Source: Lacibacter luteus
Lineage (GTDB): Bacteria > Bacteroidota > Bacteroidia > Chitinophagales > Chitinophagaceae
NCBI RefSeq assembly: GCF_004118265.1
Contig: NZ_SDHW01000001.1
Location: 434,001 to 498,000, forward strand
Length of the DNA: 64,000 nt
Direction: 5' to 3'
In this document: piece after piece, positions 1 to 8,504 of the stretch
How positions within the stretch are numbered: position 1 is the stretch's first letter
How the letters are laid out: each line of letters begins with the position of its first letter
Notes under the pieces: model-generated
What the model was told of the DNA's origin: nothing
Database searches by the model: none
Seen by the model: the letters and a program-made list of their open reading frames with translations, nothing else
Made by a program: the position numbers and the translations under genes

Positions 1-1560
1 AGTAAGTGCAGCATGTTCTGCAAAAATTTCAGCGAAGCTGTTATAATCAAAACCATTGTAGCCCATCTTTTTTGCAAAGCGACAAATGATCTCTGCATCG
101 GGCAATGCTTCTCCCGGTGCATCTATAATTTTATTCAAGTAGCTGATGCGGCGCTCTGCATTCGTCATCGTACCTTCTTTCTCAGTCCATGCAGCAGCAG
201 GTAACACCACATCTGCGTACCTGATCGTCTCGGGTCTGTTACTAACATCCTGTACCACTACAAACTTTGCTTTCTTCAATCCTTCTTCTGCAGCACGCAC
301 ATCAGGTAAACTGATGAGCGGATTGGTGCAAAGGATCCAGATCGCTTTCAAGCGTCCATCGTTTAACGCTTCAAACATTTCTGTAGCAGTAAGACCAGGT
401 TTTGCTGCAATTGTTCCGGGAGCAACGCCCCAGAATTGTTCAACAGCAGCACGGTGTTCAGGGTTCAGCAGATCACGATGAGCAGGTAATAAGTTTGATA
501 AACCTCCAACTTCTCTTCCGCCCATTGCGTTGGGTTGACCGGTTAATGATAACGGACCGGAGCCGGGTTTTCCAATATGTCCGGTAATTAAATTTAAGTT
601 GATGAGCGAAAGATTTTTGTTTACACCAATCACACTTTGATTAAGGCCCATCGTCCACATGGTAATAAAACCTTTCGCATTGCCGATATATGAAGCAGCT
701 AAACGAATATCTTTTTCTGCAACACCACAAACAATTGCAGCTTCTGCAACGGTGCGTTCAAATACAGTAGTCCGGTATTTTTCAAAACCCTCTGCATGAT
801 TGCTGATGAAATCGTTATCGATCTTTCCATCTTCGATCAACACTCTACCGATTGCATGATGCAGTGTTACATCGGTACCGGGATTCAATTGCAGATGCAC
901 ATTGGCAAGCGAGCAGGTTTGTGTTTTACGAGGATCGCTGACAATAATTTTCAGATCAGGATTCTTTTCACGTGCTGCTTCTACTCTTCTCCACAAAATA
1001 GGATGGCACCAGGCAGGATTTGCACCTGCTACAAAAATGACATCCGCCAGTTCAAGATCATCATAACTTACCGGCACACTGTCTTCTCCCAAACTCAACT
1101 TGTAACCAACAACTGCACTGCTCATGCAAAGGCGTGAATTGGTATCGATGTTATTACTGCCAATGAATCCTTTGATGAGTTTATTGATGACGTAATACTC
1201 TTCCGTTAAACATTGTCCCGATGCATAGAAGGCAACAGAATCAGGACCATACTTTTCAATGAGTGTAGCAAATACTTTTGCGGTACGTTCCAATGCGGCA
1301 TCCCATGTAACACGTTGACGGGGTTGATTTCGGTTATAACGCATTTCCGGGTACAGCAAACGATCTGTACGATCATTCACCGTGTAATGCAGGTTCATCC
1401 CTTTACTGCAAAGCATTCCTTTGTTCACAGGATGGTTCTTATCACCTTCCACATGCAAACGTCCGAGCTTATCCTTGCTTGTAACAATACCACAACCTAC
1501 TCCACAGTAACAACAGGTGGTGAGGTTGGCAGCATTGCTTCCGTAGCTGTTTAAATCCAT
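1..1560 (-). CDS. nasA: Assimilatory nitrate reductase, catalytic subunit (N-terminal part, cut by window edge)
   Basis: This is a cytoplasmic molybdenum bis-MGD enzyme that reduces nitrate to nitrite for assimilation. The frame is open from the ATG at 1560 to the left edge (520 codons). Reading the minus strand, residues 15-24 are TCCYCGVGCG and residues 48-54 are GMLCSKG. C16, C19, C23 and C51 therefore form the N-terminal [4Fe-4S] motif of the NasA/NapA group. The visible end (FAEIFAEHAALT) fits the same family. An ATG 11 bases upstream runs straight into a stop, so the start at 1560 is firm. It lies 57 bases downstream of narK and is the last visible gene of the leftward nitrate run. Assignment as assimilatory rather than periplasmic rests on the absence of a Tat signal and on the NirBD/Nrt neighbours. 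Confidence 0.93.
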   Translation of the reverse strand, partial: MDLNSYGSNAANLTTCCYCGVGCGIVTSKDKLGRLHVEGDKNHPVNKGMLCSKGMNLHYTVNDRTDRLLYPEMRYNRNQPRQRVTWDAALERTAKVFATLIEKYGPDSVAFYASGQCLTEEYYVINKLIKGFIGSNNIDTNSRLCMSSAVVGYKLSLGEDSVPVSYDDLELADVIFVAGANPAWCHPILWRRVEAAREKNPDLKIIVSDPRKTQTCSLANVHLQLNPGTDVTLHHAIGRVLIEDGKIDNDFISNHAEGFEKYRTTVFERTVAEAAIVCGVAEKDIRLAASYIGNAKGFITMWTMGLNQSVIGVNKNLSLINLNLITGHIGKPGSGPLSLTGQPNAMGGREVGGLSNLLPAHRDLLNPEHRAAVEQFWGVAPGTIAAKPGLTATEMFEALNDGRLKAIWILCTNPLISLPDVRAAEEGLKKAKFVVVQDVSNRPETIRYADVVLPAAAWTEKEGTMTNAERRISYLNKIIDAPGEALPDAEIICRFAKKMGYNGFDYNSFAEIFAEHAALT

Positions 1561-1597
1561 AGTATGTTCATTCGTTTCCTTCACAGTAAATTTTTAT

Positions 1598-1610
1598 TAG
1601 CAAGCAATCG
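1598..1610 (-). promoter_or_regulatory. Repeated leader box (CGATTGCTTGCTA) before nasA
   Basis: On the minus strand this reads CGATTGCTTGCTA and ends 38 bases before the nasA ATG. An identical 13-mer lies 33 bases before the nirB ATG (11036-11048). Related copies sit in the nirB-nirD gap. Its role is unknown: an operator or an mRNA leader element is possible. Confidence 0.45.
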
Positions 1611-1617
1611 TTCATCA

Positions 1618-2922
1618 TCAGGCTGCATTTTCCAACGCCACTTCCAACTCTGCAGCTTTTTCTTTCTTTGTAAAACGTGTTACCAATACCAGTAACGATA
1701 CGCCAATAACGATCATACCGATATAACCAAACGCTTCAACGTATGTAATGCTTTTGCTTTTAAAGAGAAAACCAAACAACATGCCACCCACATTACCGCC
1801 TGCACCAACAATACCACTTACCAAACCAACATTCTTTTCATTTACAAACGGGGTGATAGCATATGTTGCACCATTGGCCATTTTTAAGAAGAGTGCAAAA
1901 GAGATCATTGATACAATGGCCATACCAAAAGAACCAGCTTGCGCAAACAAGATCAAACCTGCACCTTCAAGCAACAATACCGAAGCAAGCAATAAACCTT
2001 TACCACGCATACCATATTTCTTGCCTACTTTATCTGCAAAGATGCCACCGAGTGCACGTGCAAAAATGTTCATGAAACCAAATACACCGGCCCAGAAACC
2101 CGCACTGCCCTGGCTTAATTTAAACTCCTGTACAAAGTGCAATGCAGCAATATTGTCGAATGTAATTTCCATACCAAAACAAACTGCATACGCCAATGCC
2201 AGTGCCCACACCCTCCAATCTTTCAGCACGCTGTAATCTGTTTTGCCTTTTACTTTTACTTCACGTTCAATTTCATCGTAGTTACCGGCAGGTGTATCTT
2301 TTGTATAACGGAAATACAGAAATGCTGCGATCAACATCATTACACCCGGAACGATCATTGCATAACGCCATGCTTCTGCTTTTGTATAACCAAAACCAAC
2401 AATAGCAGCAAAGATCACCGGCATTACCATGTTGGTAACGCCACCACCAAGGTTACCCCAACCACCAGCAACAGCGTTTGCGGTTCCTTTAATGTTTGGT
2501 GCAAACATCATGGATGTATGAAACTGTGTAATAACGAATGATGCTCCGATGATACTGATAGCTAAACGGAACAGCAGGAACGATGTATAGGATTGTGCTA
2601 AACCAACACACATTACCGGTATTGCACCAATGAGCAACAACGTTGTGTAGGTTTTACGTGGGCCCCATGTGTCGCACAACTTACCAATGAGCAAACGTGC
2701 AATGATGGTACCTGACACTGATGCGATAATAATATTGCCGATCTGTGATTTATCTAAATGCAGATCTTCTTTAATAGTAGGCATCAATGGAGCAAGACCA
2801 AACCATCCAAAAAAGCAAACAAAGAATGTAAGCCATGTAACATGGAAGGTTTTCATTTGCACACCACTCAACGAAAAAATATTGAGCTTGGTTAATGGTT
2901 GTTGTAACGACTTTTCCTGCAT
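1618..2922 (-). CDS. narK: NarK-type nitrate/nitrite transporter (MFS)
   Basis: This is an inner-membrane carrier for nitrate uptake and/or nitrite exchange, 434 residues long, which is normal for the NarK/NasA branch of the MFS. Two glycine-rich signature stretches of nitrate porters are visible: GGWGNLGGGVTN near residue 155 and GAGGNVGG near residue 375. About twelve hydrophobic segments can be traced, and the N-terminus (about 25 residues) is polar and cytoplasmic. It lies between nrtD (26 bases) and nasA, so it is probably co-transcribed. Because an ABC nitrate importer is encoded in the same run, NarK may serve high external nitrate or nitrite export; that is inference. Confidence 0.92.
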   Translation of the reverse strand: MQEKSLQQPLTKLNIFSLSGVQMKTFHVTWLTFFVCFFGWFGLAPLMPTIKEDLHLDKSQIGNIIIASVSGTIIARLLIGKLCDTWGPRKTYTTLLLIGAIPVMCVGLAQSYTSFLLFRLAISIIGASFVITQFHTSMMFAPNIKGTANAVAGGWGNLGGGVTNMVMPVIFAAIVGFGYTKAEAWRYAMIVPGVMMLIAAFLYFRYTKDTPAGNYDEIEREVKVKGKTDYSVLKDWRVWALALAYAVCFGMEITFDNIAALHFVQEFKLSQGSAGFWAGVFGFMNIFARALGGIFADKVGKKYGMRGKGLLLASVLLLEGAGLILFAQAGSFGMAIVSMISFALFLKMANGATYAITPFVNEKNVGLVSGIVGAGGNVGGMLFGFLFKSKSITYVEAFGYIGMIVIGVSLLVLVTRFTKKEKAAELEVALENAA

Positions 2923-2930
2923 GAGATAGA

Positions 2931-2940
2931 TTTTAAGTGT
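2931..2940 (-). promoter_or_regulatory. Conserved start-proximal box (ACACTTAAAA) before narK
   Basis: On the minus strand, ACACTTAAAA ends 8 bases before the narK ATG. The same exact 10-mer lies 9 bases before nrtA and 10 bases before nirB. The position fits an A-rich Bacteroidota translation-initiation region, but identity over ten bases in three genes of one pathway suggests a shared control element. Confidence 0.45.
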
Positions 2941-2948
2941 TAAATGTT

Positions 2949-3809
2949 TTAGTGTATATCGTTAATCGAAAATTTGTCAATAAGAAGACTTAACAGTTTG
3001 TCGTGTATTGCCATGTAACACTCATCGTGTACAATTTCTTTTTTGTTACGTGGTCTTGGCAGAGGCACATCCACAATTTCCTTGATGGTTGCAGCAGGAC
3101 CATTGTTCATAACCACTACACGATCGCTTAAGAAGATGGCTTCTTCCACATCATGTGTAACGATCACAATTGTTTTTTCCCTGTTATCGAGGTTCCATAA
3201 TTTCAACAGCTCCACGTGCATATTGCTTTTTGTTAAAGCATCCAATGCTCCAAATGGTTCATCGAGTAACAAGATGCTTGGGTTGATAGCAAATGCTCTT
3301 GCAATGGCCACACGCTGTTTCATACCACCCGATAACTGACCCGGCAATTTGTCTTTGTGCGACCAGAGATTTACCATCTTCAGATTCTTTTCTACCAATG
3401 CTTTTTTCTCTGCTGCTGTTTTATCTTTCAAAGCTGCGTCAACAGCTTCGTAGATATTGCTGTACACACTCAACCACGGAAGCAAAGAGTAGTTTTGAAA
3501 AACAATGCCTCTGTCGGGGCCTGGTTTCGTTACCACGTTTCCATTTGCTTTTACTTCACCGCTTGTAGGTTGCACCATGCCGCTGATAGTTCCCATTAAT
3601 GTTGATTTACCACAACCTGAGTGACCGATCAATGCAATGATCTCACCCTTTTTTACCTCGAGTGAAATTTCTTTTACAGCAGTGTACACACCTGTTGGTG
3701 TTTTGAAACTTACTGTTACATTGTTTATTTCAATGCTTTTTTGTTCAGCAGGTTCAGCTGCTGCATTTATTTCAACCACCCGTGGACTTAGTTCTAATGT
3801 TGTTGTCAT
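2949..3809 (-). CDS. nrtD: Nitrate ABC transporter, ATP-binding protein
   Basis: This 286-residue ATPase powers the NrtABD nitrate/nitrite importer at the cytoplasmic face. Motifs seen: Walker A GHSGCGKST at 62-70, ABC signature LSGGMKQR at 159-166, Walker B ILLLDEP at 179-185, and a switch histidine in VTHDVEEA. The first 27 residues are a non-conserved extension. The protein lacks the fused NrtA-like C-terminal domain of cyanobacterial NrtC, so it corresponds to NrtD (NasD/CysA type). It follows the small NrtS-like gene and precedes narK. SsuB/TauB-type sulfonate ATPases look similar, but the neighbours decide for nitrate. Confidence 0.92.
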   Translation of the reverse strand: MTTTLELSPRVVEINAAAEPAEQKSIEINNVTVSFKTPTGVYTAVKEISLEVKKGEIIALIGHSGCGKSTLMGTISGMVQPTSGEVKANGNVVTKPGPDRGIVFQNYSLLPWLSVYSNIYEAVDAALKDKTAAEKKALVEKNLKMVNLWSHKDKLPGQLSGGMKQRVAIARAFAINPSILLLDEPFGALDALTKSNMHVELLKLWNLDNREKTIVIVTHDVEEAIFLSDRVVVMNNGPAATIKEIVDVPLPRPRNKKEIVHDECYMAIHDKLLSLLIDKFSINDIH

Positions 3810-3844
3810 AACTGTTCAGTTAAGAATTTAAAATTTCGTTTGTG

Positions 3845-4051
3845 TTATCCTGCTTTTTGTTTTGCAGCTTTTATTGCTGAATACAACGACACACAAAACG
3901 GTGTAATGTAGGTAAGCATGATCCGCATCACATTCTTACCGGTAAACCTTCCTTCCGCAAACACATCGTAACTGTTTATGATGTTCAGAACAGAACCAAC
4001 TACCACTGCTACCAGTAAAGCTGTTGTTATATTTTTCTTATTCATAAACAT
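3845..4051 (-). CDS. nrtS: Small NrtS-like nitrate/nitrite membrane protein
   Basis: This is a 68-residue membrane protein with two hydrophobic segments (about residues 10-30 and 42-60). The pattern of N-I-I-N near the end of helix 1, then a short charged loop, then LTYITPFCVSLYSA, resembles the NrtS family of small nitrate/nitrite transport proteins described from cyanobacteria. The reading frame also has a TTG at 4072 that would overlap nrtB. I chose the ATG at 4051 (a second ATG is at 4045) because it begins just before the first helix. It lies between nrtB and nrtD. The family match is from memory of the motif pattern, so the call is moderately certain. Confidence 0.7.
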   Translation of the reverse strand: MFMNKKNITTALLVAVVVGSVLNIINSYDVFAEGRFTGKNVMRIMLTYITPFCVSLYSAIKAAKQKAG

Positions 4052-4061
4052 GTGTTTTATT

Positions 4062-4847
4062 TTATCCTGCAAAACTGAAACGCTTTTGCAGTGTCATAAA
4101 AATTCTGTCGAGTAACAAACCAACAATACCAATGATGATGATCGCTACCAGGATCTTTGCAACACTGCCTCCGTTAAATCCTTCTTCCCAAACAAAATAA
4201 CCAAGCCCCATACCTCCCGATAACATTTCGCCGGCAACGATCACCATCCAGGCAACACCAATCGACAAACGCAAACCGGTTAATATGTGCGGGAATGTAT
4301 AAGGCAACACAATTTTTGTGATGTATTTCCAACGGGAGAAGCCAAATGCTTTTCCAACATTTTTATGATCCTGCGGAATATGCGACACACCAAATGCTGT
4401 ATTGATAAGCGTTGGCCACAACGAACAAATGAAGATCATAAAGATGCTTGCCTGTGGTGAATCCTGGAAAATTGCAAGACCCAACGGAAACCATGCAAGC
4501 GGCGATACAGGACGAAGGATCTGCACCATTGGATTAATGATGTTCATAGTGATCTTACTTGATCCCATGATCAACCCAATTGGAATGGCGATTAAACTAC
4601 CAAAGCCAAAACCAATACCTACACGACTGAGTGAGCTTAACAATTTTACACCGATGCCTTTATAATCAGGATCGTTCTGCATGGGATTTTGCATCACCTC
4701 TTTAAACACATCCCATGTCATAGCAGGCGTGGGAATTTCGTGTTTTGTGATGGCTGCAATTAATTCCCATATACCGCCCATCAACGCCAACCCTCCAATA
4801 AAATAGAGAGCAGAAAGAAGCGTGTTAACTGAGAATATTTTTTTCAT
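4062..4847 (-). CDS. nrtB: Nitrate ABC transporter permease
   Basis: This 261-residue inner-membrane subunit of the NrtABD importer has about six hydrophobic segments. The EAA loop that contacts the ATPase is visible as GKAFGFSRWKYITKIVLP near residues 165-182. The segment MGLGYFVWEEGFNGG near the C-terminus is typical of the NrtB/SsuC/TauC permeases. It lies 95 bases after nrtA, separated by a hairpin-forming heptamer repeat. Nitrate as substrate follows from NrtA next to it. Confidence 0.93.
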   Translation of the reverse strand: MKKIFSVNTLLSALYFIGGLALMGGIWELIAAITKHEIPTPAMTWDVFKEVMQNPMQNDPDYKGIGVKLLSSLSRVGIGFGFGSLIAIPIGLIMGSSKITMNIINPMVQILRPVSPLAWFPLGLAIFQDSPQASIFMIFICSLWPTLINTAFGVSHIPQDHKNVGKAFGFSRWKYITKIVLPYTFPHILTGLRLSIGVAWMVIVAGEMLSGGMGLGYFVWEEGFNGGSVAKILVAIIIIGIVGLLLDRIFMTLQKRFSFAG

Positions 4848-4866
4848 CGTAATTATTTTATTGTCA

Positions 4867-4935
4867 ATAGTGAATGGTCAATAGTGAATAAAACCGTTTC
4901 ATTACAACCCTCACTCACTATTCACCATTCACTAT
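4867..4935. repeat. Inverted heptamer repeat between nrtA and nrtB
   Basis: Arms 4867-4886 and 4916-4935 are inverted copies with 19 of 20 bases paired around a 29-base loop. Each arm is built from GAATRGT-type heptamers. In RNA this would form a strong hairpin between nrtA and nrtB, which could lower downstream expression or stabilise the upstream message. The same heptamer family occurs at 38303-38340 and 49544-49576. Confidence 0.7.
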
Positions 4936-4942
4936 TCACGAA

Positions 4943-6151
4943 TTAATGTTTTGTTGTCTTCAGGTATGCGCTCACATTGTTTGGATCGAATACCACATCA
5001 AAATTTGTTTTGATAGGCTGCATATCCGGTTGTACGGGCACTCCCATTTCTTTCGCCACTTCTGCAAAAAGATCATCAAGAATCAACTTCTCTGCAATGG
5101 CTTTGTAATTCGGTTCTGCTTTTAAATAACCAAAGCGTACATACTGTGCAAGAAACCAATGAGCGTACGATTTCTTTGGTGTGTTTACAATACCATTGTT
5201 GTAAAAGGTCATGTAATCATCTTTGTATTTCTGTACACCTAATTCGCAACCCAGATCGTACGAACCTTTTAGTCTTGCTTCAAGAACCTGTACAGGGGCA
5301 TTTACATAATTTGGTTTTGAAAGCCATGAAGCAACCTTTGCACGGTTACCCATATTATCTAACCATTTGCAAGCTTCAATAATTGCTTTCATCACTTTCT
5401 TCAGATCTTCTTTATTACCTGCAGCAAATGCTGAGTTTACAACCAATGCTTTTTCAGGATGATTTTTCCAGAGATCCTGTGAAGCAATATGTGTGAAGCC
5501 TACGTTTTGTGCTGCAGCAACACCATTCCATGGTTCACCCACGCAATAACCTTCCATGTTATCAACACGCATGTTGGCAACCATTTGCGGAGGAGGAATG
5601 GTAATGATGCCGACAGATTTTTGATTGATACCTGCAGCACTCATCCAGTAACGTAACCAGATATCGTGTGTGCCGCCTGGGAATGTTTGCGCAAATGTTA
5701 CTTCCTTACGACTTTGCACAGCCTTTACTCCTGCTGCAGCTTTGTTCACTTGTTTAAAACCAACCTGTCCGCAAAAATCTTTTGATAAAGTGATGGCTTG
5801 TCCGTTATTGTTCAGCACCATTGCAATTTTCATTTCAGATCCTGCTTTACCACCTACGCCTGTATAAACAGAAAGCGGCATTGAGAATAAGCAATGAGCA
5901 CCATCCAATTCACCATTTAATAATTTATCTCTAACTACTGCCCATGATGCTTGTTTTTCAAGTTCCACATCCACTCCATACTTCGCAAAAAGTCCGAGTT
6001 CTTTTGCCGCTACCAGTGGTGCGCAATCGGTAAGAGGAATAAACCCCAGTTTTATTTTACGTGAAGGCGTTGAAAGCTTAAAAGCGAAAATGCCGGTAAG
6101 CAATAAGGCCATTGCTGATAAAAGCGTTATTTTTTTTATTGAGAGTTTCAT
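4943..6151 (-). CDS. nrtA: Nitrate ABC transporter, substrate-binding protein
   Basis: This 402-residue periplasmic or membrane-anchored nitrate-binding protein delivers the anion to NrtB. Residues 7-25 form a hydrophobic signal or anchor segment. The mature part begins KIKLGFIPLTDCAPLVAAKE, the usual opening of NrtA/TauA-like proteins. Further family features are TFPGGTHDIWLRYWMSAAGI near 155, PPPQMVANMRVDNMEGYCVGEPWN near 187-210, and a C-terminal domain with WFLAQYVRFGYL. Length and the last features fit NrtA better than TauA/SsuA. It is the first gene of the ABC set and lies 53 bases after the porin. Confidence 0.93.
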   Translation of the reverse strand: MKLSIKKITLLSAMALLLTGIFAFKLSTPSRKIKLGFIPLTDCAPLVAAKELGLFAKYGVDVELEKQASWAVVRDKLLNGELDGAHCLFSMPLSVYTGVGGKAGSEMKIAMVLNNNGQAITLSKDFCGQVGFKQVNKAAAGVKAVQSRKEVTFAQTFPGGTHDIWLRYWMSAAGINQKSVGIITIPPPQMVANMRVDNMEGYCVGEPWNGVAAAQNVGFTHIASQDLWKNHPEKALVVNSAFAAGNKEDLKKVMKAIIEACKWLDNMGNRAKVASWLSKPNYVNAPVQVLEARLKGSYDLGCELGVQKYKDDYMTFYNNGIVNTPKKSYAHWFLAQYVRFGYLKAEPNYKAIAEKLILDDLFAEVAKEMGVPVQPDMQPIKTNFDVVFDPNNVSAYLKTTKH

Positions 6152-6160
6152 TGTTTAATG

Positions 6161-6170
6161 TTTTAAGTGT
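6161..6170 (-). promoter_or_regulatory. Conserved start-proximal box (ACACTTAAAA) before nrtA
   Basis: On the minus strand, ACACTTAAAACATTAAACA directly precedes the nrtA ATG at 6151. The first ten bases are identical to those before narK and nirB. Confidence 0.45.
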
Positions 6171-6204
6171 GATCAATCAATGTTCATTCAGTTTCACTTT
6201 TCAT

Positions 6205-7797
6205 TTACTGCTTAATAGCTACCGGTTTCGTGTAAAAGAAATCAGGCGAAAAACGGATCATAGCATAGAACCAGTTTCCTGTTGTTCTGTAATTGGCAGC
6301 GGCTGCATCCGTTGTTGCCTGGCCTTTTGCAATAGCCATACTTTTTGATGCATTCATGATTGAATAACCCAACTCAATATTTGTAAACTTGTTCATGTTG
6401 TAGTTCAACTGAAAATCAAGTTCATTACCAAGATCTTTACCAATGAAAGAACCATCGGCTTTCTTCATATCCTTATCAATAGAGAACAAATGGAAATCAA
6501 CACCAGCTGTCAACGTTGTACCGGTGTATTTCACTTTGAAATAGGGATTCTTTAATCCACCGGCTGGTGAACCTGTTCCTACATAGAAATAATCCATATA
6601 ACCCCAGTGGCGGTGTGGTGTACCATATAATGGATCGAATTTTTCATCTGTTGCAGTTGTTGCATCGTTACCACTTAAGAACTCATAGCCGGGAGTAACA
6701 CTGACCTTTCCTTTTTGATAAGTTGCAGAAACAGCGTAGTGATAAGCATTTTTCATTTTTACACCATCACGGTTCTTTCCGCTTTGTGCATAGAAAGCGC
6801 CCTGGAAAGCGATCTTGCCAAAACCTGATGCGTTACCAATTGTTTGATTCAACATTAAACCATAAGTGAAACGTTGATTGGTTCCTTTATAATTGAACGG
6901 ATCAGCAGCGCTTGCCGCAACAAAGCGACGGCCAAATACATAACCTGTTGCATCCGATCCTACAGAATCGAGTTTATATTTTCCGAAATTGTCGTTGAAG
7001 AAAAGAGCAGAGAATTTTGTTTGTTTGATCTTTTTGCTGATGTACAAACTTGTAAAAGACTTATAATCCTGGTTACCACCGTTTGTTGTAGGAGGATTCA
7101 TCCATACCGGTGTACCTGTTTTGCTGCTGTTGTTTGCAGCACTACCTGCCGATGCCATTGGCAATAAGCCTGCAGGAGTTGGAACCAATGTTCCTAAAGA
7201 ATTTTTTACATACGCAGGTACATTGGATGGAACGTATCCTGTTCCGGTATAGCCAAATGCATCTGTGTTTTGATTGAAGGCATAACCAATGTCGATCTGC
7301 CATCCTTTGTGTACGGTTTTCAGCAAAGCCATATCATGACGGCGAGCCTGCTGTAACCAATCTAAGTTGCCAATTAAACGAACATCATCATAAATTAATT
7401 CCTGGCGCCCAACTTTGAGGCTCATCAGATCAATGCCCTTTGCTTTAATGGTTGTATCGGCACTGTTGAAGAGTGTGAGATCGGCCCAACCTTCATGCAA
7501 CATAAAGCGGTTGCCATCTGCATTACTGATAGTAGAAGCATCTTGTCCCCAAACACGAACATCCTGTAATGAAACACCAAATGTTAACCTGTCCCATTTG
7601 TAACCAAAGTTCAAACGTGTACGTTGCGAAGTAAATGCTGCAGGCTTTGCACCTTTTAATACAAGGTTACCTAAACCATTGCGCACTTCTGTACGTGTAC
7701 GCAGCTGGCCTGTTAATGTAATCTGAGCTTTTACTGAGCAATAAGTGAACATGGTTACACTTAAAAAGATTATTCGTATTGTTTTAAAATTTTTCAT
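6205..7797 (-). CDS. Outer-membrane beta-barrel porin, alginate-export family
   Basis: This 530-residue protein has a signal peptide (MKNFKTIRIIFLSVTMFTYC, then SVKAQ). The mature part opens with GQLRTRTEVRNG and is rich in alternating aromatic/polar strands ending in aromatic residues, including a C-terminal phenylalanine-rich strand. Together these match the alginate-export/OprD-like barrel family (PF13372 type). An upstream start at 7839 exists, but the ATG at 7797 directly precedes the signal peptide. It lies between nirD and nrtA, which suggests it lets nitrate or nitrite through the outer membrane. That substrate is inferred from position only. Confidence 0.82.
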   Translation of the reverse strand: MKNFKTIRIIFLSVTMFTYCSVKAQITLTGQLRTRTEVRNGLGNLVLKGAKPAAFTSQRTRLNFGYKWDRLTFGVSLQDVRVWGQDASTISNADGNRFMLHEGWADLTLFNSADTTIKAKGIDLMSLKVGRQELIYDDVRLIGNLDWLQQARRHDMALLKTVHKGWQIDIGYAFNQNTDAFGYTGTGYVPSNVPAYVKNSLGTLVPTPAGLLPMASAGSAANNSSKTGTPVWMNPPTTNGGNQDYKSFTSLYISKKIKQTKFSALFFNDNFGKYKLDSVGSDATGYVFGRRFVAASAADPFNYKGTNQRFTYGLMLNQTIGNASGFGKIAFQGAFYAQSGKNRDGVKMKNAYHYAVSATYQKGKVSVTPGYEFLSGNDATTATDEKFDPLYGTPHRHWGYMDYFYVGTGSPAGGLKNPYFKVKYTGTTLTAGVDFHLFSIDKDMKKADGSFIGKDLGNELDFQLNYNMNKFTNIELGYSIMNASKSMAIAKGQATTDAAAANYRTTGNWFYAMIRFSPDFFYTKPVAIKQ

Positions 7798-7950
7798 GTT
7801 AATTTTGGTCGATTTTAAGGTGAGAAATCCTGGAATCATACGGCCCGGTTAGACTGCCATCTGCCGGGCTATTTTTTTCAGCTATGCTGAGTAATAGTTC
7901 TTTTATCTCTTCATGCACAATATGGTTTTGGTGAAACAAATGTTATTGTA

Positions 7951-8298
7951 TTAATCTTCGATACCGATATACACAATCCCTTCTTCCACTTTTACTTCGT
8001 AGGTTTTAATAGCGCATTCATCGCCACTCAGGCATTCGCCTGTAACCAGTGAAAACGTTTTTTTGTGAAAAGGACAGGCAACTTTCGGTTCATCGTTTTG
8101 TGTACCGATCATACCACGGCTTAATGCCATTTGCATGCGATGCGGGCATTCGTTTTGTGTGGCATACCACTCATCTCTTCTTGTAAAATGGAAAAGTGCA
8201 ATTTGTGTGTCGTTGTATTTCACACACACACCACCGTTTGCAGGAACATCGGTTACACTGCAGGCGGCAAACCAGGTAATTGTTTTTTCTGCGATCAT
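7951..8298 (-). CDS. nirD: Nitrite reductase small subunit, Rieske type
   Basis: This 115-residue partner of NirB belongs to the cytoplasmic NADH-dependent nitrite reductase that makes ammonium. The Rieske [2Fe-2S] ligands are complete: C51-P-H53 and C75-x2-H78 (CPFHKKTF). The protein therefore probably carries a cluster, unlike NirD proteins that have lost these residues. The N-terminus (WFAACSVTDVP) and C-terminus (VKVEEGIVYIGI) are typical of the family. It lies 206 bases after nirB and 153 bases before the porin start. Confidence 0.93.
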   Translation of the reverse strand: MIAEKTITWFAACSVTDVPANGGVCVKYNDTQIALFHFTRRDEWYATQNECPHRMQMALSRGMIGTQNDEPKVACPFHKKTFSLVTGECLSGDECAIKTYEVKVEEGIVYIGIED

Positions 8299-8367
8299 AT
8301 ATTTAGTACTTAAAGGATTTATAAAAGCTGTTGTAGAGAACGCATGAAAATGAACAGCCGCATTACC

Positions 8368-8389
8368 TTTTTTTATATGGTGGCAATCG
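8368..8389 (-). repeat. Leader-type repeat upstream of nirD, copy 1
   Basis: On the minus strand this reads CGATTGCCACCATATAAAAAA. It closely matches 8463-8484 (CGATTGCTGCCATATTAAAAAA) and begins with the same CGATTGC as the 13-mer before nirB and nasA. It lies about 70 bases upstream of the nirD ATG. Confidence 0.45.
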
Positions 8390-8462
8390 CAGAAAATTGG
8401 CCATTGGGCCTAAAAGCAATCAAACAAAATCGTTAGAAGTATGATTCCAAGGTTAGAAGAAC

Positions 8463-8484
8463 TTTTTTAATATGGCAGCAATCG
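8463..8484 (-). repeat. Leader-type repeat downstream of nirB, copy 2
   Basis: This is the second copy of the CGATTGCYRCCATAT-AAAAAA element, 21 bases beyond the nirB stop codon. The two copies are about 95 bases apart in the 206-base nirB-nirD gap, which otherwise holds no gene. Confidence 0.45.
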
Positions 8485-8504
8485 TACTTATTCAAAACCA
8501 AAAA

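Noticed and set aside
1748-2541. Long opposite-strand frames over narK
   Set aside because: They are shadows of a real membrane-protein gene and have low-complexity, implausible translations.
8299-8504. Riboswitch in the nirB-nirD gap
   Set aside because: Only two short similar elements were seen, with no conserved fold or terminator pair that I can name.
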